Below are positions 41,386 to 49,597 of a stretch of DNA of 64,000 nucleotides, piece after piece; the first letter of the stretch is position 1, and each line of letters starts with the position of its first letter. The notes beneath the pieces are model-generated. The model had not been told where the DNA came from, did not search any database, and saw nothing but the letters and a program-made list of their open reading frames with translations. The stretch comes from an uncultured Treponema sp. (GTDB lineage Bacteria; Spirochaetota; Spirochaetia; Treponematales; Treponemataceae). The translations under genes and the position numbers were made by a program. Where the stretch lies: assembly GCF_946187725.1 (NCBI RefSeq), contig NZ_CAMHSK010000004.1:62001-126000 (forward strand), given 5' to 3'.

Positions 41386-42639
41386 ATGAAAAAACATCTC
41401 TTTTCGGTCTTAGCATTTCTTTCAATCTCTTCGATTTTTGCCGTTCCGTCCATTAATCCAGGCGATTTGCCCGTTGGATTTGCTTCAGTTGCGCCTAAAA
41501 ACGAAACTGGCATTACCGTAAGCACAAAACAGGAGCTTGTTTCTGCATTGGCAAAAGGCGGTCTGATTTATCTAAACGGAACGATTGATGTTTCTGAAGG
41601 CTGTCTTCCGAATGAAGCTGGCGGAAGTACGCCCGCACTTGATTCCTTTGTCAAAGAAAACACGAACGGCGCGTATAAGACATATTCTGAATTTCAAGCG
41701 GCTTATGCTGCCGGGTGCAAATCTTCCACAAAAGATAACTCTTCAAGTTCACCGGAATCCAAACTGGGCTCAACTTTATGGAAATTAAACAAAGCGTACG
41801 GTGTAAAAATCAAGCTGAACTTAAAATCGGACACAACTCTTATCGGTCTAAACGATGCTGTCATAAAAGGCGGTACAATTCAGATTTCTTCTGTCTCCAA
41901 TGTCATAGTCCGTAACATCACGATTCAGGATGGCTATGACCCTTTCCCGCACCACGAAAAGAACGACGGATTCAATGCACAATGGGATAATATTGCAATA
42001 ATCGGCTCAAAAAATGTCTGGATAGACCATTGTACGCTCGAGGATACGATGCTTTATAAGAATGTGACCATTTCGGGCGGTGGCAAGGAAAAATGGCAGA
42101 CTTACGACGGTCTTTGCGACATCACCAAAGGCTCTTCAAATGTAGTCGTATCGTACTGTTTTTTCAAAAATCACGACAAAACGATGCTCATAGGAAACAG
42201 CACATCTGACACGGGAAGCAGCATAACTGTTCATCACAACAGATTTCTTAACTGCGGCCAGCGGCTTCCAATGGCGGCTCTTGCAAATATGCACATATTC
42301 AACAACAGCTACGAGCGCGACAAAAACGCTTATTATAAGCAGAATGCCAGCATAGCCCTTCGCGGAGCAAACTACACGGTCATCGCTGAGAACAATTATT
42401 TTGGCGGAGGCGTGGGGTACTGCATTACATCTTCTGACGGAAGCAAAGGCAAATGCTATATAAGCGGAAATGTTTTCAAATCGCGAAGTGAAGGAAGCAA
42501 ATCCGTAAGCACACAGTCAGCAAAACCGTTCACACCAGATTACGACTACAGGCTTGATGAAGCGAAGGATATTCCTGCGATTCTTGAAAGTGAAGCTGGA
42601 AGCGGTGCTACCGTGATTTTTGACGGAAAAGATATGTAA
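41386..42639 (+). CDS. Secreted pectate lyase (PL1)
   Basis: 417 residues with a signal peptide (MKKHLFSVLAFLSISSIFA). PL1 motifs: NVWIDHCTLED (WIDHC), DGLCDITKGSSNVVVSYC, HHNRFLNCGQRLPMA and ALRGANYTVIAENNYF. It cleaves polygalacturonate by beta-elimination outside the cytoplasm, supplying fragments for the cytoplasmic CE8 and GH28 enzymes. An 11-residue Ser-rich segment (SSTKDNSSSSPES) interrupts the N-terminal part. Confidence 0.92.
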   Translation: MKKHLFSVLAFLSISSIFAVPSINPGDLPVGFASVAPKNETGITVSTKQELVSALAKGGLIYLNGTIDVSEGCLPNEAGGSTPALDSFVKENTNGAYKTYSEFQAAYAAGCKSSTKDNSSSSPESKLGSTLWKLNKAYGVKIKLNLKSDTTLIGLNDAVIKGGTIQISSVSNVIVRNITIQDGYDPFPHHEKNDGFNAQWDNIAIIGSKNVWIDHCTLEDTMLYKNVTISGGGKEKWQTYDGLCDITKGSSNVVVSYCFFKNHDKTMLIGNSTSDTGSSITVHHNRFLNCGQRLPMAALANMHIFNNSYERDKNAYYKQNASIALRGANYTVIAENNYFGGGVGYCITSSDGSKGKCYISGNVFKSRSEGSKSVSTQSAKPFTPDYDYRLDEAKDIPAILESEAGSGATVIFDGKDM

Positions 42640-42704
42640 ATTTTGTCGGAAAAGTAAAAAAAACATAAAATTTGAAAAAAAATGCAAATTTTTTGAAAAA
42701 AAGA

Positions 42705-42942
42705 CTTGCATTTCTACAGAAGTGTGCTATCCTAAAGATGTAGTGAGGAGCGAGATGAGGACGCACACCTGCTGCACGAAAGGAGGCGTAATGCAATTTC
42801 CGACAAAAAGGCCTGACTCCTTGGGGGTCTCGTGATTACATTCAACTCCACCTGCGGTTATGCAGGAACTAATAAAATGCCCGTCAATTCATTGATTCGA
42901 GGCAAACTATAAACCTCCATAAGCTGGAGGTTTTCTTTTTTT
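42705..42942 (+). ncRNA. Promoter, ~200-nt small RNA with embedded 26-codon ORF, and terminator
   Basis: -35 TTGCAT (42705-42710) and -10 TATCCT about 17 bases later give a start near 42740. The transcript ends at the hairpin CCTCC / GGAGG followed by TTTTCTTTTTTT near 42942. Inside are hairpins CCTGC / GCAGG, TCAAT / ATTGA, and AAGGAG pairing CTCCTT. It does not match tmRNA, 6S, RNase P or SRP RNA signatures known to me. It stands between the pectate lyase gene and a palindromic repeat. Confidence 0.55.
42755..42835 (+). CDS. Candidate 26-residue peptide with Cys-Cys motif
   Basis: ATG 42755 follows GAGGAGC by four bases; the peptide starts MRTHTCCTKGGVMQFP and ends SLGVS. A second in-frame ATG inside it (42791) has its own perfect SD, AAAGGAGG. 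Two such sites on one short ORF are unlikely by chance. Function unknown; it may instead be part of an RNA regulator. Confidence 0.45.
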   Translation: MRTHTCCTKGGVMQFPTKRPDSLGVS

Positions 42943-42955
42943 AAACGGTGTCAAC

Positions 42956-43072
42956 GGTGAGCGCTGGGAGCCTCGCCGTAAGGCGTTCTGGAGTGAGCGT
43001 AGCGAGCGGAAGAATGGAGCGAAAGCGGAAAGGCGTACATAGCGACGGCGAAGCCGGCACCGCCTGTTTCTT
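42956..43072. repeat. GC-rich palindromic repeat (family copy 3)
   Basis: Contains CCTCGCCGTAAGGCGTTC, GTGAGCGTAGCGAGC and AATGGAGCGAAAGCGGAA, words shared with the copies near 3159, 55755 and 57040. No coding sense. Confidence 0.65.
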
Positions 43073-43089
43073 ATTTTCTGAGTTTTCGC

Positions 43090-43220
43090 TATAATCATTT
43101 CTATGGAACAGTACAAAAAAGAATTTGTACTTTGATGAAAAATCCTCCTGATTTTTCACAAAGTACCGAGAAACTTTGTTTCTCTTTGTCTGTGGTGCAC
43201 ATCCGTGTGCACAATGTTTT
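43090..43220 (+). promoter_or_regulatory. pyrE leader: promoter, 10-codon ORF and four consecutive hairpins
   Basis: -10 TATAAT at 43090-43095 lies seven bases before ATG 43103, which opens MEQYKKEFVL followed by a stop at 43133. This resembles the PyrE start MEAYKEEFIR. Four perfect hairpins follow or overlap: GTACAAA / TTTGTAC, GAAAAATC / GATTTTTC, ACAAAGT / ACTTTGT and GTGCAC / GTGCAC. PyrE itself begins at 43240. Confidence 0.6.
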
Positions 43221-43239
43221 CAAAATGGGGATATTTAAA

Positions 43240-43926
43240 ATGGAAGCTTACAAAGAAGAGTTTATTAGATTCATGGTTGAGTGCTCGGTTCTAAAATTTG
43301 GTTCATTCACGCTCAAAAGCGGCCGTCAGTCTCCGTTTTTTATGAACGCGGGGGCATATGTTACAGGAAGTCAGCTCAAGCGTTTGGGTGAATATTATGC
43401 CAAGGCAATTCACGACAATTTCGGTGATGAAATCGATGTGTTTTTCGGACCAGCATACAAGGGTATTCCTCTTGCAGTCGTGACGGCTGTGGCTTATTCA
43501 GAACTTTACGGCAAGGAAATCAAGTATTGCTCAGACCGAAAAGAAGAAAAAGATCATGGTGCCGACAAAGGTGCGCTTCTCGGTTACAAAATTCAGGATG
43601 GAGACCGGGTTGTGATTATTGAGGATGTCACGACTTCTGGCAAATCTATAGAAGAAACTTATCCAAAAATCAAAACCCAAGAAACGAAAGAGGGCGGAAT
43701 CAAAATCGTGGGTGAGATTGTGAGTTTGAACCGCATGGAAAAGGCTCCTGATTCAGAAAAAGCCGCACTCGATGTGATTTCTGAAAAATACGGTTTCCCG
43801 GCACGCGCAATCGTGAGCATGGCCGATGTCGTTGAGGCACTTTACACGAACGGCGACAAAAAAATTATCACTGATGAGATAAAGGCCGAAATCGATAAAT
43901 ATTACGAGATTTATGGTGCAAAATAA
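43240..43926 (+). CDS. pyrE: Orotate phosphoribosyltransferase
   Basis: 228 residues from ATG 43240. Signatures: FTLKSGRQSPFFMNAG, FGPAYKGIPLAV, and the phosphoribosyl-pyrophosphate loop VVIIEDVTTSGKSI. It joins orotate and PRPP to give OMP in pyrimidine synthesis. The open frame continues to 43136 but lacks homology there. The SD is GGGGA. No other pyr genes are in the window. The leader shows a duplicated start region. Confidence 0.93.
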   Translation: MEAYKEEFIRFMVECSVLKFGSFTLKSGRQSPFFMNAGAYVTGSQLKRLGEYYAKAIHDNFGDEIDVFFGPAYKGIPLAVVTAVAYSELYGKEIKYCSDRKEEKDHGADKGALLGYKIQDGDRVVIIEDVTTSGKSIEETYPKIKTQETKEGGIKIVGEIVSLNRMEKAPDSEKAALDVISEKYGFPARAIVSMADVVEALYTNGDKKIITDEIKAEIDKYYEIYGAK

Positions 43927-43950
43927 CGAGGCTTCGAACGCCTCTAATGA

Positions 43951-43990
43951 AAAAGGGCTGCTGCATGATACAGTAGCCCTTTGTTTTTAT
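43951..43990. terminator. Bidirectional terminator after pyrE
   Basis: AAAGGGCT and AGCCCTTT form the stem, with GTTTTTA after it. It serves pyrE and overlaps the end of the convergent gene. Confidence 0.7.
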
Positions 43991-44412
43991 ACACCTTCAA
44001 GTACTTCAAAAGTGTCGTCTTCTTTTTCGGGTTCTGGAGTGACAGGTGGCTGGTCAAAAAGATATGCGTACGGCTCTTTGATTTTATCGACAAAACCGCT
44101 TGTGATTTTGATTTTGCCTTCGCCTAAATCGCGCACGAAAAACACGATGTTAAGGCTTTTGATGCGGGTGATTTTTTTGTTTTCTTCGGTGTAGGTTTCT
44201 TCAACCTGAACATTATCGTCCTCTTTGTAAAATCGGCGCCATGTTCCAAGCTGCAATTTAAAGAAATCAATGGCTGTTGAATAAGACATTTGTGAGGTGT
44301 CGATTTTGTTTATTCGTTCAAGAATTTCGTTCGAATCTTCACTTGGCTTGACTTTTTTGATATCGCCGCGAGTCCACGATTCTTCGGTTTTATTAGTCGT
44401 AATGTGAAACAT
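43987..44412 (-). CDS. Conserved hypothetical protein, 141 aa
   Basis: No family recognised. Soluble, mixed alpha/beta, with LQLGTWRRFYKEDDNVQVEE and an acidic, Pro-rich C-terminus (PEPEKEDDTFEVLEGV). A good SD (GGAGG) precedes ATG 44412. It is three bases downstream of the GDT1-family gene and probably last in a long operon with rlmB and the YchJ-like gene. Confidence 0.65.
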   Translation of the reverse strand: MFHITTNKTEESWTRGDIKKVKPSEDSNEILERINKIDTSQMSYSTAIDFFKLQLGTWRRFYKEDDNVQVEETYTEENKKITRIKSLNIVFFVRDLGEGKIKITSGFVDKIKEPYAYLFDQPPVTPEPEKEDDTFEVLEGV

Positions 44413-44415
44413 AAA

Positions 44416-45099
44416 TCATCCTCCTCTTTTTTTGTTCTTAATCAAGATTATAGCACAAATCAGGATAAAAACAAACGCGACGCTGCAAATTACAGGCACG
44501 GTATATTGGACTAAGTTCATGCTGTTTATTGTGTCAAACAGATTTACGAAACCGAAGACCGCGAACACTGCAAAAGCGAGAAGATTGAAAAAACGGTCGG
44601 GCGTTTTCCCATGTAGAAAATGACCAACACACAGACCGATTATGTCAGCAAACAAAAGCGCAAGAGATGATGAAAGCCAGATTACAATGGCATTTGCGTT
44701 GAGACCGTTCGTTGCGCCAAAGGTGATTGCCGTAAGTTGTGTTTTATCACCGAATTCTGCAATGAAGAAAATACAGAAAACCGCGAGAGGTGCGAATTTA
44801 ATTTTGCTGCCCGAAGATTCTTCTTCATCTTCTTCTTTTAAGAGGGAAGTGATTGAAAAGTAAAAGAATGCCAGACATGCAATGAGTTTTACAATCCAGA
44901 TGTGAGTGCTCAAAAATTCGTTTAGGAGACCGCCTGCGAGAACTGCAAGTGCGTTGAGCAAAAGGATTGATAAAGTTGTGCCAATAAGAATGTCGCGGAC
45001 TTTATACTTTGATGCAAGTGCAATCAAAAGAAGCTGGGTTTTGTCACCCATTTCCGCGACAAACACGGCAAGAAAAACCGTAAAAAAAAGGGAAAGCAT
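44416..45099 (-). CDS. GDT1/TMEM165-family cation exporter (MneA-like)
   Basis: 227 residues with six helices in two repeats, each with the family signature: VAEMGDKTQLLLIAL and IAEFGDKTQLTAITF. Bacterial members (MneA) export Mn2+. An acidic loop (KEEDEEESSG) separates the halves. The gene starts three bases after the end of rlmB. Confidence 0.88.
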   Translation of the reverse strand: MLSLFFTVFLAVFVAEMGDKTQLLLIALASKYKVRDILIGTTLSILLLNALAVLAGGLLNEFLSTHIWIVKLIACLAFFYFSITSLLKEEDEEESSGSKIKFAPLAVFCIFFIAEFGDKTQLTAITFGATNGLNANAIVIWLSSSLALLFADIIGLCVGHFLHGKTPDRFFNLLAFAVFAVFGFVNLFDTINSMNLVQYTVPVICSVAFVFILICAIILIKNKKRGG

Positions 45100-45102
45100 T
45101 TA

Positions 45103-45879
45103 TTAGAGACCTTGCCTGTATCTTTCGTAAAGTAGTACGCCTGTGGCGACCGAAACATTCAGACTGTCGATTTTACCGCAGGTCGGAATTGAGACGATTG
45201 AATCGCACTGTTCTTCCAAAAGACGGCTGATCCCTGTGCCCTCGCTGCCCATGACAATACAGGTTTTTGCAGGGAAGGTGAGGTTCTGAACGGATTCTCC
45301 GCCTGCATCAGCTCCGTAAATCCAGAAATTTGCTTCCTTGATTTTTTGAACTGCACGATTTAAGTTTTTGACTACGGCGAAAGGCACATAGGCACTCGCA
45401 CCTGCAGAACTTCGCGCGATAATTTCGTTCTCGCTTACATTGCCAACACTGTTTCTTTGCGGCATGACCACGAGATTTACGCCGAACTGGTCGCATGAGC
45501 GTAAAATTGCGCCGATGTTGTGCGGGTCGGTGATTGAATCAAGCACGAGGATTGTTGAGCGTTTTTCTGAAAGATTGCTCTGTGCAATCCATGTGTCGAA
45601 GTTGACTTCGTTAAGACGGCTTTCTGCTACATTTTCATCAACAAGTACGATTCCCCGGTGATCACGGGCGACTTCGTTTAATCCCTGAACAAGTGAATCG
45701 AGGAATTTGCCGTCAACCTGAGTGCATGGAAGACCTGCAGTGTGAGCAACATCGAGAATCTTTTTTACGCGTGGGCCGATTTTTGAATAATAAAGAGAAA
45801 GACCGCTGATTTCACCTGATTCACAGGCAGAGCGGGCTTTTTCTTCGATTGCATGAAATCCTGTAATAACTTGTTTCAT
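45103..45879 (-). CDS. rlmB: RlmB-type 23S rRNA 2'-O-methyltransferase
   Basis: 258 residues of the SPOUT/TrmH family: LDSITDPHNIGAILRSCDQF (motif 1), CIVMGSEGTGISRLL (motif 2), IPTCGKIDSLNVSVATGVLL (motif 3), forming the knotted SAM site. An N-terminal substrate-binding domain (about 1-75) marks RlmB (G2251). It follows the YchJ-like gene directly (stop 45880, start 45879). Confidence 0.88.
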   Translation of the reverse strand: MKQVITGFHAIEEKARSACESGEISGLSLYYSKIGPRVKKILDVAHTAGLPCTQVDGKFLDSLVQGLNEVARDHRGIVLVDENVAESRLNEVNFDTWIAQSNLSEKRSTILVLDSITDPHNIGAILRSCDQFGVNLVVMPQRNSVGNVSENEIIARSSAGASAYVPFAVVKNLNRAVQKIKEANFWIYGADAGGESVQNLTFPAKTCIVMGSEGTGISRLLEEQCDSIVSIPTCGKIDSLNVSVATGVLLYERYRQGL

Positions 45880-46380
45880 TTATCTTCCGCAGCATTTTTT
45901 GTATTTTTTGCCGCTTCCGCATGGACACGGATCATTTCGACCGACTTTTGCACCTTCACGGACAACTGTCATCGGTTTAACTGAACCTACTGAGTAAAGC
46001 CAGTCACCGTTTACTTTTTTGAAGTAACCGACTTCGTGATGGATGTCACGCAATCCGCCTTTATCGGTGTATGTAGCTTCAAATTCTACAATGCCTTCTT
46101 CATCGCTTTCGGTACCCTTTTCGGTGCGCAGGATTTTGAGGCCGTGCCAGGTTGAATTTTTTGCCCAGTCTTCAGTTGCCTTTCGGTCAATTTCAGCAAT
46201 TTTTTCGCCCTCTTCGCAAGAGTTGATGATGAAATCGATTTCCTGTTTTACATAAGATGTGTAGCGTGCACGCATCAATGCTTCTGCTGTTGCCGCTTTT
46301 GAAGTTCCTTTGATGATTGGCTCACAACATTCGCCATAAGTTTTTCCAGAGCCACAAGGACATAAATCTTTTTCTGCCAT
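45880..46380 (-). CDS. YchJ-family SEC-C protein
   Basis: 166 residues with a SEC-C zinc motif at each end: [13 protein letters not shown] and [13 protein letters not shown]. The middle has the YchJ/DUF fold ([15 protein letters not shown]). Function unknown; SEC-C motifs bind zinc and contact SecB in SecA. TATAAT near 46417 on the minus strand is a likely -10 box. First gene of an operon with rlmB. Confidence 0.9.
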   Translation of the reverse strand: MAEKDLCPCGSGKTYGECCEPIIKGTSKAATAEALMRARYTSYVKQEIDFIINSCEEGEKIAEIDRKATEDWAKNSTWHGLKILRTEKGTESDEEGIVEFEATYTDKGGLRDIHHEVGYFKKVNGDWLYSVGSVKPMTVVREGAKVGRNDPCPCGSGKKYKKCCGR

Positions 46381-46428
46381 TTTTGTTTTCCTATATAAAG
46401 TTGAAAGTCCGACTATTATAATGAATTT

Positions 46429-46833
46429 CTATTTTTTCATCAAATCCCGTATGGTCACGGAATCGAGATAGCCTTCAATCAGTTCATCGAGTTTTGTCCA
46501 CATTCCGATTGTGCGACATTCTGCCTTTTTGGGGCAAAGTTCAGCACCTGTTTCGAGACAAGCAACTGGCGCGAGAGTGCCTTCGGTGAGACGCAGAATT
46601 TCACCGACATGGTAATCTTCTGGTGCTCTGTTCAGCTTGTATCCGCCGCCCTTACCGTGAACACCGTCAACAAAACCGTTTTTTGAGAGCAAAGTCATAA
46701 TCGACTCGATGTATTTTTGTGAAATATCCTGTCGTTCTGCAACATCTTTGAGCGGAATTCGTGCTTCATCTGAATGTTCCGCCAAATCAATCAAAACCCG
46801 GAGGGCATAACGCCCGCGTGTAGAAACAATCAT
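46429..46833 (-). CDS. Rrf2-family transcription regulator with three cysteines
   Basis: 134 residues. Winged helix MIVSTRGRYALRVLIDLAEH, recognition region DISQKYIESIMTLL, and a Cys cluster CLETGAELCPKKAEC, the spacing that holds an Fe-S cluster in IscR-like members. It would sense iron-sulfur status, redox state or NO. It is divergent from purF with 209 bp between. SD GAGG. No isc or suf genes are in the window, so its regulon is elsewhere or includes purF. Confidence 0.88.
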   Translation of the reverse strand: MIVSTRGRYALRVLIDLAEHSDEARIPLKDVAERQDISQKYIESIMTLLSKNGFVDGVHGKGGGYKLNRAPEDYHVGEILRLTEGTLAPVACLETGAELCPKKAECRTIGMWTKLDELIEGYLDSVTIRDLMKK

Positions 46834-47042
46834 AAAAACCTCGTTAAAGTGCAGGTGCCCAAAAAATGCGCTCGCTTTGAGACTAACGCTTTAAGAACAC
46901 CATCCGTAAAAATCTTTCAACCTAGTATAACACAAGGTTTGATTAAATGACAATGGAAAAGACAGCCTGCCAGACTGATTCGCGTCGTATTTTCTTTTCC
47001 GCCGTAATTGCTTATAAGACGATTTTATGATATTTTCTTTAT
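46834..47042. promoter_or_regulatory. Divergent region between the Rrf2 gene and purF
   Basis: TATGAT at 47026-47031 is 11 bases before the purF ATG, leaving about five untranslated bases and no SD. A TAGTATAAC near 46924 is a possible box for either strand. No strong palindrome is seen. Confidence 0.4.
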
Positions 47043-48515
47043 ATGTGCGACAATGATTTATTTAGCCCGGAAGAAGATAAACTCCGTGATGAATGTGGTG
47101 TGGTAGGTATTTTCCAGAACGCAAAGACTTCCACTGACGAAAATGGCAAGGAAGTTCAGGAGCCTTATTCTGCAAAGCACTTTAACGCGGTTCAGCAGGT
47201 TTATTACGCTTTGTATGCCTTGCAGCATCGCGGTCAGGACAGTGCGGGAATCGCCGTCAGCGATGGAACTGCTGAAGGCAAAATGCGTGTCCACAAGGGC
47301 ATGGGTGATGTCGCCAGTGTTTTTAAGACAGAACATCTAGAAAGCCTTACAGGGCGCATGGCTGTTGGTCATGTGCGCTATGCTACCGCCGGAAGCTGCA
47401 CAATCGAAAACGCACAGCCGATGGTTCAGACTTCAAAACTCGGCACAATCGCCGTGGCACATAACGGCCAGTTAATCAATTACGAACAGCTTCGTGAAAT
47501 GCTTGAAGACGCTGGCTGCACTTTCCAATCAACCAGCGACACAGAAGTAATCGTAAAGCTGATTGCTCGTTCATATAAAAAGGGATTGGAACGGGCGCTT
47601 ACTGATACAATCCAGATGATTAAAGGCAGTTTCGCACTTGCCGTCATGACGGACAAATGCCTGATTGGTGCAAGAGACCCCAACGGAATCCGCCCATTGT
47701 GTCTTGGTCAGACCGAAAAAGGCTGGATTCTTGCAAGTGAGTCATGTGCAATCGATGCAGTGAACGGCACTTTTGTTCGCGACATCAATCCTGGTGAAAT
47801 CGTAATCATCAATGACGACGGCGTTCTTTCTTTTGAATTCGGTGAACGCACAAGCAAACGCACTTGTATCTTTGAATATGTTTATTTTGCACGCCCTGAC
47901 AGCGTGATTGATGGAATCCCTGTTCAGCAGGCACGATATGCTCTGGGTGCTCAGCTCGCAAAAGAAAGCGGAGTTCCTGCCGATGTCGTTGTCGGCGTTC
48001 CTGATTCAGGTTTGGGAGCCGCAATGGGCTATGCAAAAGAAAGCGGAATTCCTTACGCTACAGGAATCATCAAAAATAAGTATATAGGAAGAACTTTTAT
48101 CGCTCCGACTCAGCGGGAACGCGAGAACATGGTCTTCGTAAAATTGAACGCAGTTCCCTGTGATGTCAAAGGCAAACGAGTCATAATCATTGACGACTCA
48201 ATCGTCCGGGGCACCACATCAAAGCGTCTCGTACAGATTTTGCGCCGCGCTGGTGCGACCGAAGTTCATTTCAGAATCTCATCTCCACCAGTCAAATTCC
48301 CGTGCTATTTCGGAATCAACACGCCTACGCGCGATGAACTCATTTCCGCACAGCATGACACCGAAGAAATCCGTAAGATGATTGGTGCAGATTCGCTCGC
48401 ATTCCTTTCACCTGATGGATTGATGGAAGCCTGCAAGAGCGTTAATCCCGAAAGCTACGGATTCTGCAAGGGCTGTTTTATGGGCGAATACCCAATGGCA
48501 TGCCCAGAAAATTAA
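47043..48515 (+). CDS. purF: Amidophosphoribosyltransferase
   Basis: 490 residues. A 17-residue propeptide precedes CGVVGIFQN, whose Cys becomes the N-terminal nucleophile after self-cleavage. ALQHRGQDSAGIAV, VAHNGQL, the PRPP loop VIIIDDSIVRGTTSKRLV and C-terminal CKGCFMGEYP are all present. First step of purine synthesis. A second PurF-like protein at 38272 lacks the Cys. There is no SD; the mRNA has a very short leader. Confidence 0.95.
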   Translation: MCDNDLFSPEEDKLRDECGVVGIFQNAKTSTDENGKEVQEPYSAKHFNAVQQVYYALYALQHRGQDSAGIAVSDGTAEGKMRVHKGMGDVASVFKTEHLESLTGRMAVGHVRYATAGSCTIENAQPMVQTSKLGTIAVAHNGQLINYEQLREMLEDAGCTFQSTSDTEVIVKLIARSYKKGLERALTDTIQMIKGSFALAVMTDKCLIGARDPNGIRPLCLGQTEKGWILASESCAIDAVNGTFVRDINPGEIVIINDDGVLSFEFGERTSKRTCIFEYVYFARPDSVIDGIPVQQARYALGAQLAKESGVPADVVVGVPDSGLGAAMGYAKESGIPYATGIIKNKYIGRTFIAPTQRERENMVFVKLNAVPCDVKGKRVIIIDDSIVRGTTSKRLVQILRRAGATEVHFRISSPPVKFPCYFGINTPTRDELISAQHDTEEIRKMIGADSLAFLSPDGLMEACKSVNPESYGFCKGCFMGEYPMACPEN

Positions 48516-48536
48516 ATTCTGCATCTTTGCGGAACC

Positions 48537-48566
48537 TCGACATCATCAGTCTTTTTAAGATATACT
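48537..48566 (+). promoter_or_regulatory. rnhA promoter giving a leaderless mRNA
   Basis: -35 TCGACA (48537-48542), 18-base spacer, -10 TATACT (48561-48566), seven bases, then ATG 48574. Confidence 0.7.
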
Positions 48567-48573
48567 TCTCTCC

Positions 48574-49068
48574 ATGCAAGGCACATTTTCTTTTGACGAA
48601 ATGACTCCAACTGGAGAAAAAATAATCGTATATACTGACGGCGGATGCTGGGGCAATCCCGGAGTCGGCGGCTGGGCCTGTGTCGTAATTGCGGACGGCG
48701 ATGCACGGGAAATGAGCGGCGGCGAAAAACTCACCACGAACAACCGCATGGAACTCACGGCGGCCATTTCTGCCCTCACTGCAATCTACAACACAGAGCG
48801 TTTTCGAAACAGACCGATTCTAGTGAACATCGACAGTCAGTATGTCAAAAACGGAATCACGAGCTGGATTCACAACTGGAAGAAAAACGGCTGGCGCACC
48901 GCGGCAAAAAAGCCCGTCTTAAATCAGGAACTCTGGCAAAAACTCGACGCACTCAATTCTTCGCTCAATGTGGAATGGAACTGGGTCAAAGGTCACGCAG
49001 GTGTAGAGTATAATGAGCGATGTGACCAGCTGTGTCAGAATGAAATGAGCATGCTGAAAAATTCGTGA
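48574..49068 (+). CDS. rnhA: Ribonuclease HI
   Basis: 164 residues. Catalytic carboxylates in order: VYTDGGCWGNPG (Asp), NNRMELTAAI (Glu), VNIDSQYV (Asp), YNERCDQL (Asp), with KGHAGVEYN before the last. It removes RNA from RNA-DNA hybrids. The first ATG is preferred because the -10 box lies seven bases away; the next Met (residue 10) also lacks an SD. Confidence 0.95.
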   Translation: MQGTFSFDEMTPTGEKIIVYTDGGCWGNPGVGGWACVVIADGDAREMSGGEKLTTNNRMELTAAISALTAIYNTERFRNRPILVNIDSQYVKNGITSWIHNWKKNGWRTAAKKPVLNQELWQKLDALNSSLNVEWNWVKGHAGVEYNERCDQLCQNEMSMLKNS

Positions 49069-49119
49069 TTTGCGACATTAGAGGTGTTCGGAAACTTCAG
49101 TTTTCCGAACACCTCTATT

Positions 49120-49437
49120 CTATTCATGTAAAATTTCAACCATCTCTTTTATGACTGCCTGTTTTTTTGAATTCAGCGTGAGATAGCCGTTTATAAAATC
49201 AACAAGTTCTTTTGTAAGAGGAAGTTTTCCTTGTATTTCTCTTCCTGTCATCAAATATTCAACTGAAACATTTAAAGCCTGTGCTATTTTAAAAGCATTC
49301 GTAACGCTCGGTTCCTGGGGATTATTCATCAGATAATGGTCAATAGTTCGTTTTTGGACCCCAGCTTTATCGGCAAGGTCTTTCGTGCGAATGTCTTGAT
49401 ATTCTAACTCTGCTTTTAGATTTTCCCTAAATCCCAT
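49120..49437 (-). CDS. XRE-family HTH regulator
   Basis: 105 residues. N-terminal HTH: RTKDLADKAGVQKRTIDHYL, then EPSVTNAFKIAQALNVSVEY, like phage-type repressors. The C-terminal 35 residues (LTKELVDFINGYLTLNSKKQ) are a small helical tail. Hairpin AGGTGTTCGGAAA / TTTCCGAACACCT at 49081-49113 is a terminator shared with rnhA. It is divergent from the envelope gene set and may regulate it. Confidence 0.82.
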   Translation of the reverse strand: MGFRENLKAELEYQDIRTKDLADKAGVQKRTIDHYLMNNPQEPSVTNAFKIAQALNVSVEYLMTGREIQGKLPLTKELVDFINGYLTLNSKKQAVIKEMVEILHE

Positions 49438-49597
49438 GCCTATAAAATACCGCTTTAAGAGTAATTATTTAAAAGATTTACACTTATAACGGAATATGTT
49501 ATCATCGAATTTGCTTATGACGGCAATTTTATGAAATTGATACCGTTTCAAGAGCAGAAGACGCTGCTAAAAATTCTATTCTTAAAGAGGTCAGAAA

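Noticed and set aside
42740-42942. Possible tmRNA or 6S RNA.
   Set aside because: No tRNA-like ends, tag frame or long closing stem with a central bubble could be found.
43109-43130. pyrE leader hairpin 1 has a hexaloop AAAGAA (A1, G4), like an ANTAR target.
   Set aside because: It is AT-rich, codes for the mini-ORF, and no terminator overlaps its 3' arm, unlike in glnA and gdhA.
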